This document shows positions 41,316 through 52,600 of a DNA stretch of 64,000 bases, piece after piece (within the stretch, counting starts at the first letter, position 1; every line of letters starts with the position of its first letter). Below the pieces are notes generated by a model. That model saw only the letters and a program-made list of their open reading frames with translations, did not search any database and had not been told where the DNA came from. Both the position numbers and the translations under genes were made by a program. The stretch lies in NCBI GenBank assembly GCA_016722525.1, contig JADKJB010000009.1, forward strand, positions 124,001 through 188,000. Reading direction: 5' to 3'. The stretch is from Bacteroidota bacterium (GTDB lineage Bacteria; Bacteroidota; Bacteroidia; AKYH767-A; OLB10).

Positions 41316-43263
41316 ATGATCAAGATAACTTTTCCCGACCAAAAAGTGCGGGAATATCCGGAAGGGACCAGTGCCATGGAGGTTGCTAAAAGCATCAGCG
41401 AAGGTTTGGCAAGAAATGTATTATCTGCAAAAGTAAATGGTGAAGTTTGGGATGCTTCAAGGCCCATCAAAACAGACGCTACTATTGAGCTTTTAACATG
41501 GGATTCCACGGAGGGTAAATCTACTTTTTGGCATTCGTCGGCTCACCTTCTGGCAGAAGCCCTGGAATCTATATATCCGGGTATTCAGTTTGGAATAGGA
41601 CCACCAATTGAAAATGGTTTTTACTATGATGTAGATTTGGGCGAAAGATCCATTTCATCGGATGACTTCAAGATGATTGAAGATAAAGTGATGGAACTTG
41701 CAAAAAAGGGCAGTGTTTATCAGAGGAAGGATGTTTCGAAAAAGGATGCAATTGCCTATTTTGAAGAAAAGGGAGATAAATATAAGCTGGATTTGCTCAA
41801 AGATTTAGCAGATGGAACGATTACCTTTTACACACAAGGCAACTTTACCGATTTGTGTCGCGGCCCACATATTCCGGATACCAGCACTATTAAAGCCATA
41901 AAGCTCATGAACATTGCCGGAGCTTATTGGCGGGGTGATGAAAAAAGCAAACAACTTACCCGTATTTACGGTATCACTTTTCCAAAGCAAAAAGAACTTA
42001 CTGATTATCTGACTCTTCTTGAAGAAGCTAAAAAGAGAGATCATCGTAAGCTTGGTAAAGAACTTGAATTATTTACTTTCTCAGAAAAAGTTGGAATGGG
42101 ATTGCCTTTATGGTTACCTAAAGGGGCCCAACTTCGCGAGAAATTGGAAAATTTCCTGAAAAAAGCACAACTAAAAGCAGGTTATTTACCTGTTGTTACT
42201 CCGCACATAGGTCACAAAGATTTATATGTAACATCAGGACATTACGAAAAGTATGGAGCAGATTCATTTCAACCAATTCGTACTCCTGCTGAAGGGGAGG
42301 AATTTTTTCTTAAACCGATGAATTGTCCGCATCATTGTGAAATCTATAAAAGCAAACCCCACTCTTACAAAGAACTACCCATCCGCTATGCCGAGTTCGG
42401 AACGGTTTACAGATATGAGCAAAGTGGAGAGTTGCACGGGTTAACCCGCGTACGTGGATTTACGCAGGATGATGCGCACCTTTTTTGCAGGCCCGATCAG
42501 GTAAAAGATGAATTTATAAAGGTAATTGATCTCGTGCTTTATGTTTTTAGGCGCTTGATTTTCAAGATTTTACAGCACAAGTTTCATTGCGTGACCCTGA
42601 AAATAAATCGAAATACATTGGTTCTGATGAGAACTGGGAAAAAGCAGAAAGTGCCATCATTGAAGCGGCAGCGGAAAAAGGGCTCAAAACAGTTGTTGTT
42701 ACAGGAGAAGCTGCTTTTTACGGACCCAAGTTAGATTTTATGGTTAAGGATGCATTGGGACGGAAATGGCAGTTAGGAACTATTCAGGTGGATTATAATT
42801 TACCTGAGCGTTTTGAGCTCGAATATACCGGTGCCGATAATTTAAAACACCGTCCGGTAATGATTCACAGAGCGCCGTTTGGGTCTCTTGAAAGATTTAT
42901 AGCAGTTTTAATTGAGCATTGTGCCGGCAATTTCCCGTTATGGCTGTCGCCGGAACAGGTTATCATACTGGGTATCAGTGAGAAGTTTAATGAATATTCA
43001 CAAAAAGTTTCTGAATTGCTAAAAAATTCCGATATTCGCGCCTCCGTTGACGAGCGTGACGAAAAAATCGGCCGCAAAATCAGGGATGCAGAAGTCCGCA
43101 AAGTGCCGTATATGTTGATTGTTGGAGAAAAGAAGCAGAGAGCAACACCGTATCGGTAAGAAAACATGGTCAAGGTGATCTTGGATCCATGAGTATTGAG
43201 GATTTCATGAAGCTTATTGCAACTGAAATTGATGTTGTTCTGAATAGATCAGCACTTAAATAA
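41316..43263 (+). CDS. thrS: Threonyl-tRNA synthetase, two frameshifts
   Basis: This class II synthetase charges and edits tRNA-Thr. About 648 codons start at MIKITFPDQKVREYPEG (TGS domain). The editing domain shows HSSAHLLAEALESIYPG and TDLCRGPHIPDTS. The catalytic core shows MNCPHHCEIYK (zinc Cys and His), RYAEFGTVYRYEQSGELHG, RVRGFTQDDAHLFCRPDQ. The anticodon domain ends SVRKHGQGDLGSMSIEDF. One base is lost near 42557 (before ALDFQDFTAQVSLRD) and one A near 43130 (GEKEAESNTVSV); the stop is at 43261. An open frame extends upstream through the hexamer array, but the ATG at 41316 agrees with the promoter and the family start. Confidence 0.94.
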
Positions 43264-43281
43264 ATGTCTAACTAAAATAGA

Positions 43282-43288
43282 GGGAGGT
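43282..43288 (+). promoter_or_regulatory. infC: Shine-Dalgarno sequence that supports the AUU start of infC
   Basis: GGGAGGT lies six to seven bases before ATT at 43294. Strong Shine-Dalgarno sequences are uncommon in Bacteroidota, so its position here decides the start of infC. Confidence 0.75.
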
Positions 43289-43293
43289 AACTC

Positions 43294-43901
43294 ATTTCAA
43301 CTTTTTTTAAAAAGCCGGGAGGCAGCTATACACCTGGAGGTGGCAACAGAGTAAACAGGCCAAGCAGGTATCAGAAAAGAGAAAACGAGCATAATATCAA
43401 TGAAGATATTACTGCTGCTCAGGTAAGGTTGGTTGGTGAGAATATCGAGCCAGACATCTATCCGATAGAAGTAGCTCGTCGATTTGCAAAAGAACAGGAA
43501 CTTGATCTGGTTGAAATTGTTCCAAATGCTGATCCTCCTGTTTGCCGACTGGTAGAGTACCAAAAGTTTCTTTACGAGAAAAAGAAAAAGAAAAGGAAGC
43601 GAAAGCTAAAACAGCGAAAGCTGTGATGAAAGAAGTTCGATTTGGTCCAAATACTGATGAGCACGATTTTAACTTTAAAGTAAAAAATGCCATCAAATTT
43701 CTAGAGGATGGTGCGAAGGTAAAAGCTTACGTACATTTCAAAGGAAGAACCATAGCGTACAAAGAGAAAGGTGAAATAATACTGCTAAAGTTTGCCCAGG
43801 AATTAGCTGATTATGCGAAAGTGGAGCAACTGCCGAAATTAGAAGGTAACAGAATGTTTCTTCATCTGGTGCCATTGCCGAATAAAAAAGTTAAAAAATA
43901 G
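43294..43901 (+). CDS. infC: Translation initiation factor IF-3 with AUU start, one frameshift
   Basis: IF-3 binds the 30S subunit and checks start-codon choice. No ATG or GTG precedes the conserved N-terminal region. The frame reads from ATT at 43294 (STFFKKPGGSYTPGGG), then NEDITAAQVRLVGE, PIEVARRFAKEQELDLVEI and PPVCRLVEYQKFLYEKKKK. One A is missing from the A-rich run near 43580, and the second half continues VMKEVRFGPNTDEHDF and HFKGRTIAYKEKGE. AUU is the classic autoregulatory start of infC in many bacteria: low IF-3 allows the poor start to be used. It follows thrS by 30 bases and precedes rpmI. Confidence 0.92.
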
Positions 43902-43967
43902 AATTAAGAATTTTAAAAACAGAGTACCAATTATTCATTACTAAATATTCATTATCCTACGTTCCCC

Positions 43968-44168
43968 ATGCCAAAAATGAAGTCAAATTCCAGCGCTAAA
44001 AAGAGATTCTCTTTCACTGGAAGTGGTAAAATCAAAAGAAAACATGCGTACAAGAGTCACATCTTAACCAAGATGAGTACAAAACGCAAAAGAGCACTTA
44101 CTCACTCCGGTTTGGTTGATAAATCAGACCAGGCACGTGTAGCAAGAATGTTATCAGCTCAAAATTAA
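43968..44168 (+). CDS. rpmI: Ribosomal protein bL35
   Basis: The 66-residue intact, very basic protein has the L35 pattern MPKMKSNSSAKKRFSFTGSG and KRKHAYKSHILTKMSTKRKR. It is part of the conserved infC-rpmI-rplT operon and of the large ribosomal subunit. Confidence 0.96.
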   Translation: MPKMKSNSSAKKRFSFTGSGKIKRKHAYKSHILTKMSTKRKRALTHSGLVDKSDQARVARMLSAQN

Positions 44169-44246
44169 TTAAATTAGTATTAACCAGGGAAATAGTATTA
44201 AGTATCCGTTCACTCGGAACGCTATCACCAAAAATTGATTAAAAAA

Positions 44247-44590
44247 ATGCCAAGGTCAGTCAATTCAGTAGCATCGAAAACAGAAGAAAAAAAACTCCTT
44301 AAACAAGCAAAAGGTAATTGGGGTAGTCGTGGTAACCTCTTAACGGTAGCTAGCACACCGTTGAAAAAGGACTTCAGTATGCTTATCGCGACAGAAAAAC
44401 TAAAAAGAGAAATTTCAGAAGTCTCTGGATACAACGTATTAATGCAGGGGCAAGATTACATGGCCTATCCTATTCTCAGTTGATGGGAAAGTTGCATGAA
44501 AAGGGTATTGATTTGAATCGTAAAGTTCTTGCCGATTTAGCTATGAATCATGCCGATGCTTTCAAAGCAGTGGTGGAGTCAGCGAAATAA
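44247..44590 (+). CDS. rplT: Ribosomal protein bL20, several frameshifts/errors
   Basis: The start MPRSVNSVAS and the following KQAKGNWG, the middle SLWIQRINAGARLHGLSYS and the end GIDLNRKVLADLAMNHADAF all match L20 but fall in different frames. At least three corrections are needed, near 44285, 44365 and 44445. The total of 344 bases fits a protein of about 114 residues. Because L20 is needed for 50S assembly, the breaks are almost certainly sequence errors. It sits directly before a strong terminator and ends the thrS-infC-rpmI-rplT operon. Confidence 0.88.
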
Positions 44591-44615
44591 GAATCATAAA
44601 TTTTTAAATATTTAG

Positions 44616-44643
44616 AACCACCCGTAAGGGTGGTTTTTTTTTT
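44616..44643 (+). terminator. Rho-independent terminator after rplT
   Basis: The perfect stem AACCACCC / GGGTGGTT with a GTAA loop is followed by ten T, 25 bases after the rplT stop. The CCGCCA array starts directly after it. Confidence 0.93.
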
Positions 44644-44646
44644 GCT

Positions 44647-44787
<141 letters not shown>

Positions 44788-44808
44788 CTTTTCCCTTATC
44801 TTTACTTC

Positions 44809-46157
44809 ATGAAGCAGCAAATTAAATTTCTGATACCAGCTTTGGTTGCATTTGTGATTTGTTTTTTGATGACTGCATTTTACAATCGATACGCCTCAGA
44901 TGATTTTGAATTCTTATATCAATATAGAGAATTGGGATTGGGTGGGTCGGTGAAATATTTTTATGATAGCTGGAATACACGATGGCTGGCGATAGGTTGG
45001 ATGAACATTGTATTTATGTTGACCGGTTCTTTAGGAAGTTTATTGTATTATCATCTGGTTTCACTGGTACTTTTATGGTTTGCGTTTTATAGGGTTATTA
45101 AAAACTTTGTTGAAGCAGCTTTGATTTTTCGGGTGATTACATCCGGATTTATGATGGTTTCATTTTATTACAGTTGTTTTAGCATTAGTGATGTTTTTTT
45201 CTGGGTGAATACATCTACTATGTATTTATTTGGGAGTATCGCTTTTTGTTGGTGGCAGGTCAGAATTTTGTAAGAATCTAAATGGTATAAGCTGGATTAT
45301 TTCAGTTTTTGCTGCATTTTACCTGGGTGGTTCTTATGAACCATTAGTATTCGTAACAATGGCAAGCTCTGTTACGTTTTTATTTTATATGTTTAAAGGC
45401 ATGGACTTAAAATCACATTTGGTCCGATAGTTATGAAAGTAATATTGTATTGAGTTTGATGATGCTTGCTTTTGCTATTTCCTATATGGGAAGGGGCACG
45501 GCACCGGGCAACGTTTTTACCTCAAACCACTTTGGTATCCTTTAAGATTTGGGTATTTGTAAAGTCTATTTAAAAATGGTATTCTTTTATACCATTTAAA
45601 ATACTTCCTGCTCTTTTATTTTCTTTCCGTGCTGTTTGATGGGGATGTGGCATGCCAAGTAGTAAATTTCTTTAATGATAATTAAGAAGGTAACACTTGA
45701 TTTGTTGTTTTAGTAGTACTTTCCTTATTGCCTATAGCATTTATTATGTCTGAAATGGGGCCGGAAAGGGCTTGGACACAAGTGTCGTTATATTTGGTTT
45801 TTTATACATCGATACTTGCCTATTATGGAGGTGCTGGTGCTGAGTAAAAAAAATCAGTACAATTTAACCAAGTTTTATGCATGTATTTCCTTTTTATACA
45901 TAGTTGCAATTGGAGTGCCTGAAGTTAGGTTGGCAAAGAACTACAGTCAAGAATATGATAAGAGAATCAACTATCTGAAGACACTCCAGCAGCAGCAAAA
46001 TTTTAAGTCTATTGAAAGATTAGTAACTCTGCCTAAATCAGGATGGTTACATTACAGCTGAAATAATTCCACTGATCAAAACCACTTTACCAACCAACAT
46101 TTAAAAAAATATTTGAATCTTAGATTTGAAATTCATATAGCTGAAATCAAAAACTAA
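44809..46157 (+). CDS. Polytopic membrane protein (DUF6056/GT-C-like), heavily frameshifted
   Basis: The first 155 residues are clean: helix IKFLIPALVAFVICFLMTAF, then FYNRYASDDFEFLYQYR (the conserved acidic NRYxSDDF loop seen in such membrane glycosyltransferase-like families), WNTRWLAIGW and further helices. After 45273 at least six frame slips are needed, but the expected pieces are present in order: FAAFYLGGSYEPLVFVTMAS, SNIVLSLMMLAFAISYMG, LPIAFIMSEMGPERAW, and a C-terminal DQNHFTNQHLKKYLNLRF with the stop at 46155. It may transfer a lipid-linked sugar (inference). Either sequence error or decay could explain the damage. Confidence 0.6.
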
Positions 46158-46165
46158 TTTGTATT

Positions 46166-47064
46166 TTAGCGTTGAATTAAAAGCTTTTCGACTATTGAAA
46201 ATGATGTGTTGTTACTTTTAAATAATACATACCATTTGATAGTAAAGAAACATCAAATTGCTCTCGCTGTTATTTCCGGTGTTTTGTGAAATCAAAACTA
46301 TATTTCCGAATTACATCGGATAATTTAAAGTGAATAATTTTCTGAATTTTCAAATAAAGAAATTGATTGGCAGGATTGGGATACATAGCAATAGCATCTT
46401 TTCCTTGAATATTTGCAGCCTGGGTTGAAATGGTATCACAATCGGTTACCTTATAGCTGCACTGATCACCATTCAGGTAACCGGTGAGTGAATTCAGATC
46501 ATTCACACAAACATATCCGGACAAAGAGCTAAACCTGAGCCATACTACTGCAGAATCATTTTGCATTTGCCCCAGCCGGTAGGAAGTGAATCTCAATGTA
46601 GAATCATTTGGATTTAAATAATACAAGTAATTCAATCCGTTAGTTACATTAATCAGGGTATCAAATTCAACATTTTGATTGTTATATTTCAATGAAAATC
46701 CATCGAATAAACATAGTCATCGGAATGAAAAGTAACGGGGAATTCCAGCATATTTCCTACGATGGTAGCATTAGTTAAATTGAAAACAACGGTGTCAAGT
46801 GTATCAATTGAAAAGGCTACGGGGAATTGAGATAAAAATGAACTTAATTCATCTTTTTGATTAAGTAGTTTTAATGAATCCTGATTTTCATTTTTTGGCG
46901 GGAGCAAGATGTTTTATCTTGCAAATTTTATGAGTAAGATTGCAAAAGTTATTTATTTCCAGGTGTCGAGTTGTATCAAATTTATTGCAAGTAGCCTGAG
47001 ATGATTTGTATCCACATGAAAGCTCGACGAAAATATATGTAAATAAAATTGTTAAAAATTTCAT
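46166..47064 (-). CDS. Surface protein with cohesin-like SDD/LNGD module and T9SS domain, frameshifted
   Basis: The start is the ATG at 47064 (MKFLTILFTYIFVELSCGYK, signal-like). After slips near 46910 and 46690 it carries the module also found in three genes downstream (57208, 60679, 62119): DTVVFNLTNATIVGNMLEFP, FHSDDYVYSMDF, DSTLRFTSYRLGQM, DLNSLTGYLNGDQCSYK. The T9SS tail follows (IAMYPNPANQFLYL, then VSLLSNGMYYLKV and EKLLIQR) after two more slips near 46310 and 46200. The stop at 46166 is nine bases from the convergent membrane-protein stop. The protein should be secreted to the cell surface; its partner or function is unknown. Confidence 0.68.
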
Positions 47065-47539
47065 GAGTTTAATGTGTTGTATTAAATCAAAACATCTAAA
47101 AACACAGATGCTGAATTATCAATTTATTGCGATAGCAGTTATTCTTTATATATTTTATTAGAGCGTTTTCTGAACATTTTATAATTCCGAAATATCAGAA
47201 TTTGCCCTGATATTATTGGTTTTTTAGTATTAAATTATTTATAAATATTTAATTAAGAATATACTGCTTTTAAATTAACAATGATACAACATTGGCTTTA
47301 CTGAATTTAATTATTTATATTATAATATGCTGGCTGGTACTTTTGCAGCCACTATATATTGTATTTGAAAATTTATTTTTTGAATTATTTTTAATATCAG
47401 TACTACATTTTTGGGCAGCAGACTTAACGCAATGATAACAATGTGTTAGGTTTTGTATTAACGTAGCGATTTACTTTTGTGAATTGAAATCCGAAAATAT
47501 TTCGAAAATTACTTCTTACACTGGAATTCACTTATTGAT
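47065..47539. other. Divergent AT-rich intergenic region of the surface-protein island
   Basis: There are no coding signs. Divergent transcription units start at both edges. On the plus strand TTTTG (47451-47455) and TACTTTTG (47472-47479) form a plausible promoter for the gene at 47540. Nothing comparable is clear on the minus strand. Confidence 0.5.
47451..47479 (+). promoter_or_regulatory. Candidate promoter for the first VEKYY gene
   Basis: TTTTG at 47451-47455 and TACTTTTG at 47472-47479 are spaced 16 bases apart, a little short of the usual 17-23. The ATG at 47540 is 60 bases downstream. Confidence 0.45.
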
Positions 47540-48372
47540 ATGAAAAAATGTTTTGCTTTTATTATATTGATTTTAGTAATAAGCCATGCAAAGGCCCAGG
47601 GACTTGAAAAAATAATCATAGAGAAATATTATATTACTGATGATAAGGATGCGCAATACGTAGGTTCTGCATCCATTGCTGCTAACACTGTTACCTATAG
47701 AGTTTTTGTAGATATGAAACCCGGGTACAGGCTTCAATCGGTATATGGTGCACCCGGTCATGAATTGCGTTTAAGTACTAGCACATTTTTTTTTAATCAC
47801 AGTGTATTCGGTCATTTTATTCCTAATCTAATCATGGATCGTCAATTGGGAATAACAACACTCATGGTTGATAGTTGGATTTCAATGGGGCAGCATCTCA
47901 ACAAAAATTTGGAATATTGAAACAAGATGATGACACCCTTGGAACGATTGTGAATGGATATAGCGTTCCAATTTTACAAAGTGAAAATCCTGCTGCAGGA
48001 ATTCCTATCAAGTACAAAGATGGTTTAATCAAAAAAATTAAGCCGCCACAGGTAACTCATTTAGGTATGGATTCATTGATGGCTAACTTGTACAAGTTAA
48101 GTACTCCCGGTACAGGTTATGAATTTAGTACTGTCAATGGAGCATGGGCTTGTTTGGGTGGTGCCGAAGGTCCTTATCCTGAAACAAATCAGGTATTGAT
48201 CGGACAGTTTACAACGAATGGTGTTTTTTATTTTGAGTTTAATATTCAAATAGGAACACCTGATGGTGGAGTAGAGCAATATGTAGCTAAGGATCCTCAG
48301 GGTAAAGAATTACTGAATCCTGATTTAAAATTTGATTCAGCCATGGATATTCGAAAAAAAGTAAGAGAATAG
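47540..48372 (+). CDS. Secreted VEKYY-domain protein (copy 1, no T9SS tail), one frameshift
   Basis: A signal peptide ends at AKAQ (about residue 19). The remainder is the N-terminal domain shared with 48570, 52793 and 57208: LEKIIIEKYYITDDKDA, VTYRVFVDMKPGYRLQSVYG, HELRLSTSTFFFN, DSWISMG, then KFGILKQDDDTLGTIVNGY, NPAAGIPIKYKDGLI and FSTVNGAWACLGGAEGP. One slip lies near 47895 within the ISMG/AAS region. It stops right after the domain at KKVRE and, unlike its relatives, has no sorting domain, so it may be periplasmic or be held by a partner. Its function is unknown. Confidence 0.7.
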
Positions 48373-48569
48373 AATTTGAAATTGCAAACGCTTAAGATAG
48401 AATTAACAATATTGAAGGATAATAATAACTATTTGATAAAATATTCCAAAATTGAAAATTTAGACCTTTGACACTTAGTGCCGGACAATTGCGACTAAGA
48501 ATAATCATTTAAATTTACTAAATCAACAAAACCGTAACTCCATTAATAACATTATAAATATCAATTATC

Positions 48570-49646
48570 ATGAAAAAAAGTTTACTATTAGTAATTCTAG
48601 TTATTTATTCACTAACCACTTTCTCTCAAGGTTTGGAGAATATAATTGTTGAAAAGTATTACATTTCTGATGCTAACGATGCGACGGTGAATTCTTCAGG
48701 TGGAGTTCTTCCAATTGGATCTGTTACTTACCGAGTTTACATCGATATGTTGCCGGACTATATTTTTCAGTCAGCATATGGTGATCCAAACCATGAACTT
48801 CGCATTGAAACTTCAACGTTATTTTTTAACAATGAAGATCGGGGAGCCATTCATCCTACATTTAATTTTAGTTACTGTGATGATAATACGGTCATGCTTG
48901 ATTCATGGCTTTCGGTAGGAGCAGCATGCAATGGCCGTTTTGGGATTCAAAAAGACCAGGACGATGGCGTTGGAACTGTTGTAAACTCGGATGGTGTACT
49001 TTTGAATACCGATCCGTTGATAGGAATTCCTTTAACTCAGCAAGATGGCCTGATAGCAGGTACTCCTGAATCTGTAATTTCGGTTGGTATTGGAACCGAA
49101 ATCATGGTTTTTGATGCGCAAAATGATGGAACAAACGGACCTCTTTTCTCGACATTAAATGGAGCATGGGCTTCTGTTAATGGCTCTGTGGGACCCAATC
49201 CTGCATTAAACCAAGTCCTTTTAGCACAAATAACTACAGATGGAGTTTTTTCTTTTTCATTGAACGTTCAAATACGTAACCAGACTACTTTAAGTGTTGA
49301 AAATTATGTGGCAGCAAATCCAACTGGAGCTGAAATATTATTCGCCGGATTGAATTATAATTCAACCATTGGATTGGGAGAAAATACTTTTGATCTTGCG
49401 TTGACGCTGTATCCTGATCCTCCAAAGGGATTTGTTACACTAGAAATTACGACTACGTGAATTTCAACGGCAGCTACGTATAAAGTATTTGATTTAATCG
49501 GCAAAGAAGTTATGTCCAAAAATATTGGAGTAATTTCTGGACTTTTCAAAGAGCAAATAAATTTAAATACACTTCCAAACGGAATTTATTTTGTTGAAGT
49601 AGCTTTAGATGGAATCACTAAAACAATTAGAGTTGTAAAAAATTAA
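48570..49646 (+). CDS. Secreted VEKYY-domain protein (copy 2) with T9SS tail, in-frame TGA
   Basis: A signal peptide ends at TTFSQ. The VEKYY domain spans about residues 20-270: LENIIVEKYYISDANDA, VTYRVYIDMLPDYIFQSAYG, HELRIETSTLFFNNEDRG, DSWLSVGAACNGRFGI, NTDPLIGIPLTQQDGLI, FSTLNGAWASVNGSVGP. The T9SS tail starts LTLYPDPPKGFVTLEI. An in-frame TGA at 49458-49460 interrupts it, and the same frame then continues STAATYKVFDLIGKEV to LDGITKTIRVVKN with the stop at 49644. A single substitution would explain the TGA. It is intact otherwise and closely resembles copy 1 upstream. Confidence 0.72.
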
Positions 49647-49693
49647 ACTGTTTTGTTTATTTATTTACAATTTCTATGTAGTATTTTGTTACA

Positions 49694-52600
49694 ATGGAAA
49701 TTATATTTATGAAATTTGAAATGAAGTATCTGGTTGTTATAATTAGTATGCTGCTACTGATTTCTGTGACTTCTTTTGGACAAGGGATTGTAAGAGGCAA
49801 GGTCACAGATGAAAATGGAGAAACAGTTATTGGTGCTAGTATTATACTAAAGACAAATCCTTCTGTGGGTACTACCACTGATTTTGATGGTAATTACAGT
49901 TTAAAAATAGCAAAATTAACACCAGAAATTCTGGTTATATCCTATATCAGTTATGCCTCTCAGGAATTCACTGTTAATCCTGTAAACGGGCAAGTAGTTA
50001 TTAAAAACATTTCTTTGGTTTCATCAAGCCAAAAAATTGGTGAAGTTGAAATTGTAGCTAAAATGTCCAGAGAAAAGGATAACTACATGGAAAAAGTGAA
50101 GATGAAATCTGCCACTTCTATTGATTATATTTCATCCGAAACAATTAAAAAGACCGGTGACTCCTATGTAGTTTCTGCATTAGCAAGAGTCTCGGGTGTA
50201 TCAACATCCAGTTCTGGAATTATTACTGTAAGAGGTATCAGTGACAGGTATGTGAAAACAACTTTGAATGGAGCTTCAATTCCTACTTTAGATCCTTTTA
50301 CCAATAACCTTAAGCTGGATATTTTCCCTACCAGCCTTATTGATAATGTTACAGTGACCAAAACATTTCAGCCTGATCAACCTGCTGACTGGGCTGGGGC
50401 TTATATTTCGATTGTCACCAAGGATTACCCGGAAAGTTTAAGTGTGACAGCGGAAACTTCAATTGGCTATAATTCTCAATCGACTTTTAAGAGTTTCCTG
50501 ACTTCAGAAACAAGTTCAACAGATTGGATGGGATACGATAAAGATTTCAGGGATATTGATCATGGTAGTTATCAGCAGGTAAACAGGTATCCAACTCAAT
50601 ATGAAGAATTAGTAGCACTTGGACTTGGGCCCTATTATCAATCACTCGGTATTACTTCATGGACTCCGAGTGATGCATCCGGAGTAGTTTATTTTAAATT
50701 AGGATTGATACAACTTGGACTTTTAGGAGCTGCTCAAATCAATGATCCTGCTGCTTACTCAGCAGCTGTTAGTGCCTACTCGAGTGGCGATTTTAAGAAC
50801 GAAGCATTTTATCAAATTAACGAGAAGCCTACACAAACGAGTCGTGAGTTACCTAATAACTGGAATACATTTCATCAATCGGCTCCACTTGATTTTTCAC
50901 AAAGCATTCAAATTGGTAACCAGATAGAATTATTTAGCCGCCCTTTAGGAATACTGGCCGGATTTCGATATGCCAGTCAATATAGGAATGATCCAAATGG
51001 TAAAAACAATAGAGTGTTTGGTGGCGATGTAGTTGGTATTCTAAGCGAATCCAATGAAGAGCAGGGAATTGAATCTCATGGATGGAGCGGACTGTTGAAC
51101 CTGAATTATAAACTCAACTCGAATAACAGTCTTGGAATTTTGTTTATGCCAAATCAATTAGGTATTAATAAAGTTCGTGATGGTGCGGAACAAGGTAGTA
51201 ATCCGAATTATGAATATACACTTACAAAGGATCAATATTACGAACAACGCACACAGTTAATTTACCAGGTAAAATCAGAACATTATATTCCAGCATTGAA
51301 ATCAAAGATTGAATTCAATGCTTCTTATACAGATGGAACCAGCAAAGCCCCTGATTTTAAAACTTTAACCTATTTTGAAGAAGGTGATCAGTATTTAATA
51401 GATACAAAAGAATCAACTACTCATCGTTACTACCGATATCTGGAAGAAAACATTCTTGATACCAGACTTTCATTCGAAGTACCTGTTGGAGCAAAACCCG
51501 GTTTATCAAGGAATTTAAAAATTGGTGGATCTTATTTAAAATCAGACAGGGAAAGTGAACAATACGATTATAAAGTTAATTATTTTGGTGGTGGTTTTAT
51601 AAACATTCCAAATAATGATATTGGCGAATTTTTTGATGTTAACACGTTTTCATTGCAACAGGATAGTTCAGGTCAATACGTAATTGATAAGTTTTATGTT
51701 CGCGACGACAACCCTGCAAACCATATTGTTGGTTATCGGGAAACAATTGGTGGCTTTGCCATGCTTGACTATAATATTTCATTTTCTTTACGTGTGGTAG
51801 GCGGATTGCGAGTTGAAAAAGCATTGCTATTTACGGATGTGTATGATTATGATAAATTAGGATATAAAAATAATGATCCACGAAGAAAATATTCAGAAGA
51901 TATTTTCGTAGTGAATTCGGGAAATCTTAATGAAGTTAGTTTTTTACCATCAGTAGGAATAATTTATAATATAACAGCAAATACCGATGCGCCTTTTAAT
52001 TTAAGAGCCAACTATAGCAAATCAGTTGCACGACCAAGTATCAGGGAATTATCTGATGCTATTGTGTATGATTATGAAGTTAAAGATGATCTGTTTGGTA
52101 ATTCTAATCTTAAAGAGGTAAAAATCAATAATTATGATTTGCGCCTGGAGCGATATTTTAATTCTGGAACAAATCTTAGTGGAAGTGTTTTTTATAAAGA
52201 TTTTAAAAATCACATTGAGTTAATTAGTACTGTTCAAGGATTTACATGGCAAAATGTTGATGAATCATTTGCTTACGGTATTGAAGTAGAAGGTAGCGGA
52301 AAAATCACTAAAAATTTGGAGCTGCAGGCAAATTTCACTTTAGTTAAATCAGAAACAAATTTTATTCAGTATCAGTTACTTTCTAGAGATGGAATAAAAG
52401 AGTACATTCCGGTGGATACACTCAAACATAATATGTATGGGCAGGCTCCGTATGTTGTAAATACCATTCTAACATATGGCTTCGATAGCCTTGGATTGTC
52501 TATTTCGGCAAGTTATAATCTTCAAGGCAGGAAATTAGTGATTACATCAACTACAGGTACGCCCGATGTTTATGATATGCCAAGGCATTTAGTGGACCTT

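Noticed and set aside
49458..49460. A selenocysteine or recoded TGA in VEKYY copy 2
   Set aside because: The position in a T9SS tail makes no sense for selenocysteine, no SECIS-like hairpin is seen nearby, and other genes end normally at TGA.
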